Positions 32,013 through 43,019 of a stretch of 64,000 bases of DNA are shown here, piece by piece. Positions within the stretch are counted from its first letter, which is position 1, and each line of letters begins with the position of its first letter. The notes below the pieces were generated by a model that was given only the letters and a program-made list of their open reading frames with translations, made no database searches and was not told where the DNA came from. The stretch is taken from assembly GCA_951799405.1 (NCBI GenBank), contig OX637338.1:6386001-6450000 (forward strand). Direction: 5' to 3'. A program made the position numbers and the translations under genes. The DNA is from Agapetus fuscipes (Eukaryota > Arthropoda > Insecta > Trichoptera > Glossosomatidae).

Positions 32013-32317
32013 TTTTTTTTTTAAATTAGGCTGATTTATTTGGTGAGCGCTGTTTTTGTGTGTATCACACCTCAACAGCCCTCTGCGAGCTTGGTCGTCG
32101 CTGTAGAAAGCGCCAATTCTCAAGCAAGACCCAGTTGTTGTAAGGCTGGATGGACCTTTTGATGACCGGTCTTTGGTAAAGGTTTATGAATTTTTCAACC
32201 CAGCGAAGAGCAAATTTTAAAATATAAATGGTATATTTTTTGTGCTCCGCCGGGATTCGAACCCACGATCTTCCAGTTACGAGTCCGAAGTGTTACCACC
32301 TGGACTACGGACCGGGA
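32013..32317 (-). mobile_element. SINE-T inserted in element A
   Basis: T-rich 3' tail, 'aggctgatttatttggtgag', full body, 'gggattcgaacccacg' and 'ggactacggaccgg'. Element A stops at 'caggg' and resumes at 'gaaggtcgg', giving an insertion point with at most a 4-5 base duplication (ggga). Confidence 0.9.
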
Positions 32318-32440
32318 AGGTCGGCAAGAGAATTTTTTGTGTTGTAGGTTCACCTGCGGCCTATGCAAACGAAAACGTACACGTGTCTGCAGTGTGAATC
32401 TTAAATGTTATATATCTTTGCAACTTAGATTATAATATAA
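32318..32440 (+). repeat. Element A, split copy (part 2)
   Basis: 'gaaggtcggcaagag' to 'ctttgcaacttagattataa', with the 'ttgcagggcttatgttc' block deleted. Confidence 0.75.
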
Positions 32441-32691
32441 TGTAATTAAAAAACGAGTAAAAATATTTTCATCTAATTTTTGTTCTTCAGTATGAACACA
32501 AATTAGAGTTTTTTTTGTGCACAGCGTGTTTTCATGTGAAACTTTTTACCAAGTCCTTCCCAGCGAGTGCAACCCGCGGCTCAGTGAATTTTACTGAAAA
32601 GTTAAGTTGCTATTAGAACGCAGTAGCTATTTCAGCAACGCAAAACCTTTTTTCTTTCCAGCCTCACAGATTTTCCTTTTTTTCTGTTTTC

Positions 32692-32908
32692 TTTGAGGCT
32701 GACCATCCATACTGTAAAAAAATGGTTCTCTTTGCCAATGCAAGAGTTGCAGGGCTTATGTTCATTTGAGATTGTGTTTTTATGTTGTAAGTCCCCATAC
32801 AGCATGTGTAAGCGCGAACTTGTATTGTTGTGTCTGTTTATGGAAATGCATTTAATTTTGGGCTTAAGTTTAATATATGTTTGCAATATATAGATTTAGA
32901 TTATAGAA
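32692..32908 (+). repeat. Element A with internal deletion
   Basis: 'gaggctgaccatccatactg' start. The 'tcacccctgtttcagggaag' block is missing between 'gccaatg' and 'caagagttgcag'. Tail 'tagatttagattatag'. Confidence 0.78.
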
Positions 32909-32994
32909 ATATATTTTTGAATGGCCAAAAACAGGTTTTTTACATCATTAATCAATACAATTCGATACTTTATATTTTAGTGCATTATTTATTG

Positions 32995-33120
32995 ATAATT
33001 ACACAGTGATATCTATTGAACCAGGGTCAAAGTTATCGTTGAGGAAATGACGGGGTTCGAATTTGCGTTTGTTAAATAAAACTACGAGTATTTCGAGTGC
33101 ATCCACTCGACCATCCCTGT
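32995..33120 (-). mobile_element. SINE-L 5' half
   Basis: 'attgaaccagggtcaaagtt', 'atcgt..ggggttcgaatt' and the start of the class-II-like head. Confidence 0.5.
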
Positions 33121-33397
33121 GATAATCGCCTGCGTTAAAGTGTTTTGACCAAAGATGAATGCAAAACGATTGTAGGCTGATCTTACATGATCCTAGTCTA
33201 ATGTTTTGCCATCAGAGCGCTGATGATACGTGCAATTTGTTTCATCTCCCACGACTATTAACTAATGCTACACGTCGGTAAATTAATTCTATGCAATTGC
33301 AAGCTGATACTACGCGGTTTTTTTTAACAATGCTACGCAATCGCAGGCTCAAAATTGGAGGGTTATGAGATTTCCAGCGAAGCAAATAAAAATATTT

Positions 33398-33545
33398 TGA
33401 AGCTTTAAATATGCTCTTTGTTGGGTTGACTCATCTGCCTTTACAAATGACCTGTCATCAAAGATCCATCCAGCTGTGCAGTAAATGGATCTTGCTTGAG
33501 AATTGCCGCTTTCTACAGCGAGGACTAAGCTCGTAGAGGGCAAGA
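33398..33545 (+). mobile_element. SINE-T body fragment
   Basis: 'aaatatgctctttgttgggt' to 'aagctcgtagagggc'. Head and tail are missing. Confidence 0.65.
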
Positions 33546-33549
33546 AATA

Positions 33550-34190
33550 CAAGGTACAAAAGAGCAAATACTTACGTCTATACACACATATATATATCAA
33601 GTAAGACAAACAAATATAAAAACACATAGGCATGAATATAACAATATTGTGACAAAAAAAAGAGTATCGAACCTATTGTATAAATTCAATATTGCAGATA
33701 AAAAAAACCTGAAATTTTCCAATGTGTCTCACAGTCCTCTGGTTGAGTATCCATGATCTATATAGTAATAGTCATTATATAAGTGTGGTGAGGGCTTGGA
33801 CTGAGGGGTGCGGGTGTGCTTCCGCTCCCCCCTCAAGCCACCCATAGACCACACCCCTCTACCGCCCAGAGCGTCACCAAGAAACTAAATACTTGCCCAA
33901 CTAATTATTATAATAGAATTTTCCCTAAGCTGGCTTTACATAGAAGCATCGTTTTTGGTTGACTATAATGGACATCGTTACTTTTAAAATTATAAACTTT
34001 TGTAATTTAAATAAATCATAATAGTTGATAATCTAGACTTTCCGTTACAACTTTTTTTTTGCTTTATTTAACAAATAAGCGCGATTGAAGAGGTAATGCA
34101 AAAACAAATACAATTGAATTCAAATAATTTTACAGGTCAATTCTCTCCATTATAATAATCCAATTTTTGTATACTTTTACTTATGTCAAT
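33550..34190. other. No feature recognised
   Basis: AT-rich apart from a C/G-richer patch at 33790-33890. No open frame with recognisable content. Confidence 0.45.
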
Positions 34191-34192
34191 TG

Positions 34193-34286
34193 CGTCCTTC
34201 CCTGAAACAGGGGTGACATTGGCAAAGTCAACCATTTTTGTACAGTATGCGTGGTAAGCGGTATACCAACCTACAAGTCAAGGAAC
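34193..34286 (-). repeat. Element A 5' half
   Basis: 'cgtccttccctgaaacaggg' to 'accaacctacaagtcaagg'. Confidence 0.75.
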
Positions 34287-34876
34287 AACGTTGTTTTAAT
34301 TTCATTTTAAGGAAATACAATTTGGCTTCACCTTATTAAGGAAACGTTTTTTTTGCATATTCCGAAGAAAATTTACTCATGACCTTCCTTTGGTCTTGAT
34401 TTTTTCTTTGTTAGATAAGAATGGTTTTCTTTCATCCACTGCCTTCATTAGCCGCTCCTTTATCTTGCACTAATTACGGCCGCGCGGGACACAATCGCTT
34501 GAATCACAATTAAAAATTTAAGACGAAATTAAAATTAAATCACACCGTAATGTTTTAATAAGTCTTTCACACAAATTTGTGACAAACGCTTATATAATTA
34601 ATAAAATGCCATGCTCTGTTTTCTCATTGTACTCTCCAAATTATTTTATCCTTTAGTCCTATCGGTAGAACTGCCTGTCCTACTTTCGCGACTTATGCAA
34701 TCCAATTTTTTCACAGATTTAAAAAAAAAAATATATGTAAGTAACTATGACTTTTATCAGTAGAGGGATTTGAAAGTTGCTAACGATTTCCAAGTAAATT
34801 GTTAACTTATTTTATAAGGATGTTTCCTAACTACTGAGATTTAAAAAAAAATCATGCATCGGAATAACGGGCCTTT

Positions 34877-34937
34877 CTTCTTCTTTTTCTTTGTGGCGGA
34901 TTCCCGCATTCAGCAGGGGCGCCAGTGTCAAGTTGTT
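34877..34937 (-). mobile_element. 61-bp truncated retroposon with 13-bp target duplication
   Basis: Perfect direct repeats ataacgggccttt at 34864-34876 and 34938-34950 flank 61 bases. On the minus strand the insert ends in an A-rich tail (aaagaaaaagaagaag). This is the hallmark of a severely 5'-truncated LINE or SINE copy. The 45-base body does not match the other families in the window. Confidence 0.75.
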
Positions 34938-35264
34938 ATAACGGGCCTTTAGAATGTAAAGAAAGTACACAGGCAAAGCATTAAACAGAAAAAATATAGA
35001 AATAGTTATAGTTTTAATTTATTACAGAAATTTAATTCTGCCTAATTCAGACTTTTCCCGAATAGCATATTATATGAGTTGTATCCAACAGATACCAACT
35101 TAAAATTAGACGCATGTAGCTCATTCGAATTTTCAAGTTATTTTCGTAAACAATTCCTACCCCACGCACAAAAAAATGTGTAAAATACCCTCGATAGGGA
35201 AAATAGAAAAAATGCATGAATACTAAGTAACCCACTAAAGGTGCTTTTGTATGTTCCATTCTAA

Positions 35265-35512
35265 ATCTAATCTAAATCTAAGCTGCAAAGATAAGTATCA
35301 TTTGAGATTCATATTAAATGCATTCCCACAAGCAGACATGCATATATTTGGCGCTTACACATGCCGCATGTGGACCTACAATACAAAAAACCCAATCTCA
35401 AATGAACATAAGCCCTGCAACTCTTGCCGACCTTCCCTGAAGCAGGGGTGACATTGGCAAAGTGAACCATTTTTTACAGTATGGGTGGTCAGTCGCATAC
35501 CAACCTATATAT
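35265..35512 (-). repeat. Element A, full length
   Basis: Tail 'taaatctaatctaaatctaa', palindrome cacatgccgcatgtg intact, end 'cataccaacctata'. Confidence 0.88.
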
Positions 35513-35519
35513 GAAATAT

Positions 35520-36510
35520 CCATTCATATTTCTATTTATTCTATCGGGTTCAATTGACGCAATTTTTTATACTTGGAGTTGTTTTGTAAAGAAAATCTTT
35601 GATACCTAATGAAAAGTGGTGCATAAATAACAAATTATAAACATTTTTTCATCATCATTGATCTAACAAAAACGGGTAATTGTGTTACACATTTTTGTGC
35701 CACGTACAAACAGTGTTCGGCCATAGCGAATAGCAAACACAATGCAATTATTTTAACTGAAACACCTTTTGTCCTCAAAAGCAACAATAGAGAGAGAAAA
35801 TGGCATTTTCCCGTGGCGATATTTTCACGACATTTTTTTTTGCACGCTTTCGCAACGCATGCAGAAAAACGAATTTGTTTTCGGCGCTCGGCCAAAAGGG
35901 ATTCGCGACATGTTTGAAATTGCATTCAATGCAACGTGTCGTGTATCTGTTTCATCATATTTCATGCACTTTGTATGGTGTGACGTCACATCACGTTTTT
36001 GTGTCGATGGCAGCATCATGATAAGTGTACTTTTAAGTTTAAAGTGTCGTATTTGACACCTCTGCTCCCTGAATGCTTTTTTTCTATCAATATGGAAACA
36101 TAAAGGAACTATTTTATCACACTTTTTGTGTAGTGCTGTATAAACAAATGAAATAAATAGTCATGGTTTTGAAAATCAACCCTCATGTAAATTTTTGGTG
36201 AATTATTATTTTTATCTTCTTCAATTACATGCATTGCAGTCATTACAGAATCAACATGAATTGTATTAGCGCCCTTGCAGTAAATTTACAAAACCGCAAT
36301 AAAAACTGGTGTTCTTTACATTATTAAAGTACTCCCTCTACAATCCGGCACTTGTTTATCCGGCCCATTCAACGTTTTGACATTTAAAAACGTAAGAAAG
36401 CAAATGAATATAATGAAAATATTTATTTGATGACTTCACATTTTAGTACACATTTTTATTTTCTTCATCATATTTAGAACTTTCCAGTAATCCGAGGCTA
36501 ACAGTACCCT
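35520..36510. other. No gene recognised
   Basis: The 35640-36055 part is less AT-rich and open in several frames on both strands. No frame shows a recognisable domain or splice pattern. It may be regulatory or an old repeat. Confidence 0.35.
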
Positions 36511-36517
36511 TAGTAAG

Positions 36518-36705
36518 AGTTGCAAAACTTGAGTAATGTAAAGTTTACGGCAATTATTAAAGAGTGATTTCCCCCAAAATCTGCCGTTTTTGTTTGTTTG
36601 AACTTGATTTTCTTCATCACTGTAACTTTTTTGCTACAAAGTGTAAGAAACAAAAACGGCAGATTTTGGGAACCGTAAACTTTACTTTTCTCAAGTTTCG
36701 CAACT
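36518..36705. mobile_element. Fold-back MITE
   Basis: Inverted arms 'agttgcaaaacttgag' plus 'aaagtttacgg' and 'ccgtaaacttta' plus 'ctcaagtttcgcaact'. Inner arms 'cccaaaatctgccgtttttg' / 'caaaaacggcagattttggg'... are nearly perfect. Related to 17379-17884. Confidence 0.75.
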
Positions 36706-36899
36706 CGTGCTCTGGTCAGTTTGCATTTCACTATTTATTTAAATTTATCAAAACAGAAATTACACTTCTTTGAAGCATTATAAGAAAATTTTACTTTTGT
36801 CTTTTAATTGCGTTTTTCGTGCAAAACTGAAAGAAAGTCTTGGAATAGACGGGACAGTCTTCTCTAGCGATGATCTATGAATGAGTTCACCGCACCCCA

Positions 36900-37106
36900 T
36901 TAATATTTATGGGACAGGTCCCGCCAGCGGTCCACGTCTGAAGTGTCGAGAGATATCCTGGCAGAGAGGAGTGAGGAGCTATCGTCCCACCAGATAACTT
37001 CATCGGCAGTGAGCCCCGCCCCGAGGGAAATCCAGCGACACCAGAACAAACTCCATTTATAAAGTTTGGCCAAAACACCCGACACTACGTGAACGGCATC
37101 CGTCAT
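36900..37106 (-). CDS. GC-rich open segment, unrecognised
   Basis: The minus frame starts at ATG 37106 and reads MTDAVHVVSGVLAKLYKW, ending RISLDTSDVDRWRDLSHKY. The plus strand is also open here (RSRQRSTSEVSRDILAERSE... to a stop near 37059), so the coding strand is uncertain. GC content is well above the surroundings, which suggests a real exon, a retrocopy or an old transposon. No family is recognised on either strand. Confidence 0.25.
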   Translation of the reverse strand: MTDAVHVVSGVLAKLYKWSLFWCRWISLGAGLTADEVIWWDDSSSLLSARISLDTSDVDRWRDLSHKY

Positions 37107-37196
37107 TATGTGCCTAAAGGCATTGCTAACTTTTTGTTTTTATACTAAGCAAAAGAGCAAAAATGCAAACGCTACATAATATATTAACCAATATTA

Positions 37197-37315
37197 ACCA
37201 ACTTCCTGCCGCGTTATCCCCAAAGGGTTTCGCATGTGGGGATTGACATCTATTTATTTTCATCTATCATTTGGTAAGGGGACCGGCCTTACGCCAAACA
37301 AGGCTGAGTTATTAA
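37197..37315 (-). mobile_element. SINE-G, split copy (part 1, 3' half)
   Basis: 'acttcctgccgcgttatccc' to 'caaggctgagtt'. Continues at 37842 after about 525 inserted bases. Confidence 0.7.
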
Positions 37316-37329
37316 TAATCTAATCTATA

Positions 37330-37520
37330 ATCAAAAATTCAAATGGATAAAACCAGAGTTATAATACACTTATTTATTTCTTTTTTTGTGCTCGAACATT
37401 TTCGCCTAATGAGGCATCTCAGGAGCACAAAAAAAGAAATAAATAATTGAATAAAAACTCTGTTTTTATCCTTTTGAATTTTTAAATAACTAAAAATGGA
37501 CTTTCACTGTGTAAATAGAT
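37330..37520. repeat. Palindromic unit with hammerhead-like centre
   Basis: Arms 'attcaaatggataaaacc' / 'ggttttat..'-type and 'cttatttatttctttttttg' / 'caaaaaaagaaataaata'. The loop on the minus strand reads cctgagatgcctcattaggc then gaaaatg: CTGA, a GCCT-CATT-AGGC stem and GAAA, as in a hammerhead core. Right end 'ctttcactgtgtaaatag' matches the shared terminal motif seen at 7812, 42390, 51725 and 58515. Confidence 0.6.
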
Positions 37521-37536
37521 TAACACTAAAAAATAA

Positions 37537-37785
37537 AATCTATAATCTTTGCGAAGTTATATTAACATTCAAAACTCATATCAACTGTATGCCAACAAAC
37601 AGACAGGTGTAAGTTGACGCTTAAAAATGTTGCATGTGTACTAACAAATTAAAATCAAACGTGAAATGAACATAAACCTTGCAACTTTTGCCGACCTTCC
37701 CTGAAACAGGGTTGACATTGCCAAAGTGAATCATTTTTTACAATATGGGTGGTCAGTCTCATAGCAACCTATAAGCCTCAAGAAA
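37537..37785 (-). repeat. Element A inside the split SINE-G
   Basis: 'atctttgcgaagttatatta' to 'catagcaacctataagcctc'. Moderately diverged. Confidence 0.78.
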
Positions 37786-37841
37786 TACAACTAATAAATA
37801 ACATAAAGGTATATATATAAAAAAACCTGAAAAAGAAATCT

Positions 37842-37966
37842 AAACCCTGCCGGTAATTTATTTCGGGGTTTGAAATAAATGCCGAAACAGGAAATCATTT
37901 CTGACACTCTCGGTAGGATTTGAACTTGAGCTCACGACATGGAATGCAGAGCTATCGACCGGACTA
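37842..37966 (-). mobile_element. SINE-G, split copy (part 2, 5' half)
   Basis: 'aaccctgccggtaatttatt' to 'gagctatcgaccggac'. Part of the head is deleted ('gcactctaccaact'). Confidence 0.75.
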
Positions 37967-38384
37967 AAAAAGGCTTTTAAAAAATAATCCCTGGCTAAAG
38001 CGACACGGAAATGAGGTTATGTGTTTTGGGAGATGCCTGCCGGGCAGCTGAAAGCTTTCAGGAAAATTGTATGCTCACACTGCTGACGGCGTAATATGTG
38101 ATCTCTAATGTTTTTATAGTCAAAGTGAAAAATCTCCTGAATTCCGGGAGGATGTTATTCGAACTCGTTGAAGAGTAAATGGTTTATAAAGCTTCTCTTT
38201 TTTGTCAAAAAAAAAATTGAACGGTTTACATTTGAGTATATTTTATTTTACTTTTAAAGACTATAGATTAAGAAAAATGCAAAGGAATCTACTGAATACA
38301 TTGGCCTGTTTATAAATTGAAGGAAACAGAATGAATAGCTAGAGAGATTTCTTTTTTTCTTTTATAAAAACGCTGTTTACAAAA

Positions 38385-38622
38385 TTCCTTGACTTATATG
38401 TTGGTATGAGGCTGACCACCCATACTGTAAACAAATGGTTCACTTTGCCAATGCCACTCCTGTTTCAGGGAAGGTCGGCCAAAGTTGTAGGGTTTATGTT
38501 CATTTGAGGTTTGGATTTTAATTTGTAAGTACACATTCAGAATTTGTAAGCGCGAACTTACACGTGTCTGTTTTTTTAAATTTATCTTTGTTATATATCT
38601 TTGCAACTTAGATTATAGATAA
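38385..38622 (+). repeat. Element A, full length
   Basis: 'ccttgacttatatgttggta' start and 'ctttgcaacttagattatag' end. The 'tgtgggaatgcattta' block is replaced by T/A-rich bases. Confidence 0.83.
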
Positions 38623-38919
38623 AACGAGTGTGTGTAAGGGATGTCCCAAATTTAAAAAAAAATTAGATCCCTCTACAGATTGAAATCACTTACATTTTAA
38701 TCCTTCGCTGATCCATGCATTTGCATCATGATTTTTTTTATTTGATAATTCACTCTTAGCAGTGAATGAGTCATGAATATGTTGTTTGTGAATTGCACCA
38801 CATTAAACTTCAATGAATTTGCGATTACGTATGACAGCGGGATGCCATCAGTCGTAAATCAACATGTCGTAATAATTGCAAACCAAAGTTCATAATAGAC
38901 CGCATTGGGGGTGGCTGTA

Positions 38920-39056
38920 TCAGTGGACGCATGCATTAACTTATGATATCTGTGGCCTGGAAACTATTTGAACAAAAATAGACACTATATCCGTTTCGAC
39001 AAACTTAACCGCAAATCGTCCTTAGTTAGAAAGAGAACAAAAATCTTTACAGTATC
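38920..39056 (-). repeat. Element N, split copy (part 1)
   Basis: 'attaacttatgatatctgtg' and 'cgtccttagttagaaagaga' match the reverse complement of 26450-26590. Interrupted at 39057. Confidence 0.6.
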
Positions 39057-39381
39057 ATAAATGTTTTTAGGCTTTCACGGCCGGATCTAGTTGCTTGATT
39101 TTCTGGTTCCAGGTTTTGACCGTGGTCCATGTTTTTGCTTGTCTTCTTCTTTTTTCTTTTTATTCTTTCTTGAAGACTTTCAGCTTACGTTTCGTCTCCT
39201 CTGTGGGCGACTTCTTCGAAATTCAGTAGCGAGCAGAACTCCGAAGAAGTCGCCCACAGAGGAGACGAAACGTAAGCTGAAAGTCTTCAAGAAAGAATAA
39301 AAAGCAAAAAGAAGAAGACAAGCAAAAACATGGACCACGGTCAAAACCCGGAACCAGAAAATCAAGCATCTTTACAGTATC
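39043..39381. mobile_element. Inverted Penelope-like unit with 14-bp target duplication
   Basis: Direct repeats atctttacagtatc at 39043-39056 and 39368-39381 flank 311 bases. The insert is two near-perfect inverted arms of about 135 bp around the loop 'aaattcagtagcgagcagaa'. The right arm contains tccgaagaagtcgcccacag then aggagacgaaacgt, resembling a degenerate hammerhead core (CTGA-GA, GTC/GAC stem, GAAAC). Short direct repeats plus inverted end-derived arms are a known form for Penelope-like insertions (family knowledge). Assignment is inferred. Confidence 0.6.
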
Positions 39382-39620
39382 GTTTCGTTGTATACAAAAA
39401 ACTCGGATGAAAGTACGAAATATTTTCATAATATTGGCAGCTTTGAAATATATTACTGCGTGAATATTGTGCGCACGCATTTTAAATCCTTTGATTGATT
39501 TTTTTTTTAATTTTTAAAAGGCATTAATTTAAAAAATTATGGCATGTGCAATTATTGGGTGGTGAAACACATATTTGAAAAAGCAAGAAAATACAGAATG
39601 TCACGTGTAAGAACATGATT
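39382..39620 (-). repeat. Element N, split copy (part 2)
   Basis: 'attggcagctttgaaatata' and 'gaatattgtgcgcacgcatt' continue the element N order after the inserted unit. Confidence 0.6.
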
Positions 39621-39904
39621 GTTAAATTGTGAAAAAAAAATGAGTAAATCAAAATTTTAAATTTGAAATCTGGTTATTGCGTGTCACAAAGAACCGGAAA
39701 TAGCGCCATTTACTGTAATAGCGAATGTTGTTGCATTAGAAAATTTTCAGAGCTTTTGATACACACAAATGCCACTAGATTTTACTTTTTTTCTTACGAA
39801 CTTATTTTTGCTGGCATTCCTTGTGTTTCCCCCGTAGTCTTCAACTGTTATCCAAAGTATGTATCAATGGTATCAATTCCGTAGACCTGTACCTGTACCT
39901 GTAA

Positions 39905-40065
39905 CTCTATCGCCATTCCGCTAAGGGTGGCCAGAGCCTCTTCAGAGCTGCCTCCATTTTTTCCTATCCTGACATACCTCTTTCAATTCATTCATATCCA
40001 TCACCTTTTTCATGCATTTTCTTCTTTTACGCTCGTTTCTATTTCTCTGTATCATAACTCAATGG
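39905..40065 (-). pseudogene. LINE ORF2 extreme C-terminus
   Basis: Minus strand reads RKRRKCMKKVMDMNELKEVC and QDRKKWRQL followed by a stop, then the family's 3' tail. Same family as 25280-25500. Confidence 0.7.
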
Positions 40066-40849
40066 GTGCATGCGATAATAGAATTAATTGAAACTGCACG
40101 TCGCTTTGGCCTGCGGGCTCTGCATCAGAGGAGGTATCGCTATTCCTGTAGAGGGCGGGAAGTGCAAGGCTACTCGCTGTAAGTAGCGCAGTATATCACT
40201 CAAGCTGAGCGAAGCCACCTACAAGCATTGACCAACTTGTAGATACTTAATATCCTGGATGGTGCAGGCAGCGCTTCCGCTAGGAAACTACTTAACTAAG
40301 ATTGATACCTGGGAATTCTGTCCGAAATAATTTATAGCGACCTATAGGAAGCAAGCGTAGAAAGCTAGTATACCTGTGTACCTATATGAGCACCTTATAC
40401 CCTGGATTTTTTTTTATGCTGGTGGCAGTAAAACATTAATAATAATAAATAAACTTTATTGTACACCACAAATAAATTACATTAATTTTATAAACAAAAA
40501 CAGACATATGTACAATGGGCGGTCTTATCGCACATGGCGATATCTTACAGACAACCTTAACATTAAAAGTGTTAAAAAATAAAGTAACGTTTAATGAAAT
40601 ATAAAATCAGAAATTCGCTTATTTATTTAAAATCCCCATCAGGGTTATTCACAAAACATTTCATCCGTAGCTGTGGAGCATTGTTTCTTTGTATTGAAAA
40701 TTCGCGTTAGATAGTACCGTTTGAATACAAAATATGAAAGATTTTATTTCAGTTCTATAGTTAGCAAGTACTAGAAAAATTGAAAAAATCGGACGCCTTA
40801 CCTTGTTTCTTGCTATCTAAAATTGATGAAATATTCAAGCTTTTAAAGG

Positions 40850-41195
40850 GAAGCGTGGAATAGGAATACCGAGGAGTAAACATTGGATTGATCAAATGAG
40901 CAATAATGCCTTTTTTTGAACAACAGGTATCCCTAATTAAAGTGCACCTTCTCAGTCATTAACACGCTGGGAGGAAATATCTAGTTATGTTTTTAAATCT
41001 ATTTGAATTTCAATCGAAGATGTCTATATTAGATTCATTCTAGAGTTTTATGCTCCGAGTAATGAGAGAAAAAGAGAAAAACTGTCATGAAGAGAGTCAA
41101 TTCATAAATGTGGAACAGATGATAAAAATATGCAGGGACAGAATAATGTGGAGGCGCTGGCCACCTCCAGCGCAACGGTGGGTTGATACAGTTAC
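40850..41195 (+). pseudogene. LINE ORF2 C-terminal relic, interrupted
   Basis: KRGIGIPRSKHWIDQMSN at 40850-40905 and EQMIKICRDRIMWRRWPP at 41110-41175, with unrelated AT-rich bases between. Same family as 25280-25500. Confidence 0.65.
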
Positions 41196-41199
41196 AGTA

Positions 41200-41840
41200 A
41201 CGAAATATGGTTATAAAAACATTACAATGGCTTACGCGTCTTCATATTTTTTCGTGTACAATATAGCTCGTGAATGACCAAAATAAATAAACAGAAGAAA
41301 AGCCCTGCGGTCCAAGGAGAAAGCTCTCACTACAGATTATTTATAGCTCGAGTGTTTTTGTGTTGCCTCGACCATGTGACTCCAATCCCCGGGGTACGAG
41401 TTTATTTAACAACGCAACGTCTCTTGTTTTGTGTACGCCATATTACATTTGGGTATTTTTTTGCTGTTCAACGACGAAAGTTTTGGCCGAAACAACTTTT
41501 TATGAGCTTAGAGCACTCTCGCGGTGTGGCCACTCAAAAACGGCGAAGTGTGTTTAGTGGGATCATGAAAACTCATCTCCCGTTGGATATGGCTCTGCGG
41601 ATGAGTGATGAATGGAAAAGTTTTTTAATTAAGCATTTTAATTAGAGTACAAAGGCTTAACGCTGAGCTGCGGGATTTTTATAATTGCATCCTCCCACTT
41701 CAGTATAATCTTTTGTTTTTCTTTATAACTCGACTGGATCCGTTGTTTTAATTGTTAAAATATACATTGAGAGAATAGAATATATAATCACAGATTTACT
41801 ACAGATCACAGTCGTCAACATCATTTTCTTTGCTTCACTT
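41200..41840. other. No gene supported
   Basis: A 123-codon frame (41274-41645, +) is open but has no recognisable domain, and its composition looks random. Not called. Confidence 0.4.
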
Positions 41841-41845
41841 TGATA

Positions 41846-41940
41846 CTAAAGAAGTTCCATCGTAGATATGTGGGAAACGTCCGGAATCTCCAGTTCCCAC
41901 ATACCACGGCAACAGATCCCGGAAAGCAACTTTCCAGCGA
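41846..41940 (+). repeat. Penelope-like terminal fragment, copy 2
   Basis: 'aaagaagttccatcgtagat', 'atgtgggaaacgtccggaat' and 'cccacataccacggcaacag' align with 5313-5412. TTCC...GGGAA can pair as a stem before AAACG. Confidence 0.5.
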
Positions 41941-42357
41941 AGATATAATCTATATAGTAAATCCAAACACATAGTACATGTGTAGACTTCTTTGGAGAGA
42001 CGAGCATTCGATACAGGCACATACCCAGATATAAGATAATATGTAGGTCACTTAAATGGTACAGAAATATTCAAATTGAAATCAATGCTTTAAACTAAAT
42101 CATTTTTAGAACTCATACTAATCACAATTTCATTTTTAAAACAAATCTGCCATGTGATTATTTTTTGTCTTAACCGAGCTCACGCGCATGTTTATTTTTC
42201 GTTTTTTGTTTCTATATATTACTCAATGCTAGTGAAATTCATTTAATCAGATCAAAAAATTAAATCTTACGCCTTTATGAAGAGGGAAAATTCTCATTCT
42301 TAAGAAAATACTCCGGATGTATGACTAGATAGACATTTCATTTACCTATGATTATAT

Positions 42358-42450
42358 AATATTATCTATTAGATTTTGTAGGGTTTGTGTATTCACACAG
42401 TGAAAATTCATTTTCATAAACAAAAAATAGCTTTATTTAATATTATCTAT
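42358..42450. mobile_element. 69-bp insertion with 12-bp target duplication
   Basis: Direct repeats aatattatctat at 42358-42369 and 42439-42450. The insert contains gtagggtttgtgtattcaca and cagtgaaaattcatttt, the same terminal motif as the 41-bp insert at 51715. It landed in the tail of a fragmentary element A (right-hand repeat). Confidence 0.6.
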
Positions 42451-42500
42451 GTTGCGAAGATATATAAACACTTAAAGTTCATATTAAATGCATCCCCACC
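42437..42500 (-). repeat. Element A 3' fragment
   Basis: 'tattatctatgttgcgaaga' to 'attaaatgcatccccacc'. Confidence 0.65.
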
Positions 42501-42744
42501 AGTGGCGAAGGGTGAAATTTTACAGAAGGGAAGCCGGTGAAAAAACAAACAATGGAAAAAGGTCCATGGTGTGAAAAATTACTCGTAGAAAAATGGCTGC
42601 GCCTTTACTGTACATGAAAACTTTGATGCTAAATACAACAGTGAGCTTTAAGCATGATAAAGGTGGCTTTGAAAAAAACGTTGAATCTTCAGTCATATCC
42701 TTCCAGAAAAAAACATTTAGAAGTTAGTATTGGATAGGAAAGAG

Positions 42745-43015
42745 ATCTAAATCTAAGCTGCAAAGATATATATCATTTAAAATTCATATTAAGCGCATTC
42801 CCACAAGCAGACATGTACAATTTCGCGCTAACACATGCCGCATGTCGACCTACAAGATAAAAACCCAATGTCAAATGAACATAAGCCCTGCAAATCTTGC
42901 CGACCTTCCCTGAAACAGGGGTGACATCGGCAAAGTTATCCATTTTTTACATTATGGGTGGTCAGCCTCATACCAACCTATAAGTCAAAGAAACCAACCT
43001 ATATGTCAAGGAATC
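42745..43015 (-). repeat. Element A, full length, with duplicated start
   Basis: 'atctaaatctaagctgcaaa' to 'cataccaacctataagtcaa'. The 'ccaacctatatgtcaaggaa' end is then repeated once. Confidence 0.83.
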
Positions 43016-43019
43016 AATG

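Noticed and set aside
35635..36056. Open frames of 60-96 codons on both strands
   Set aside because: No domain, no splice sites, and several overlapping frames open at once.
41274..41645. 123-codon + frame
   Set aside because: Random-looking composition and no recognised family.
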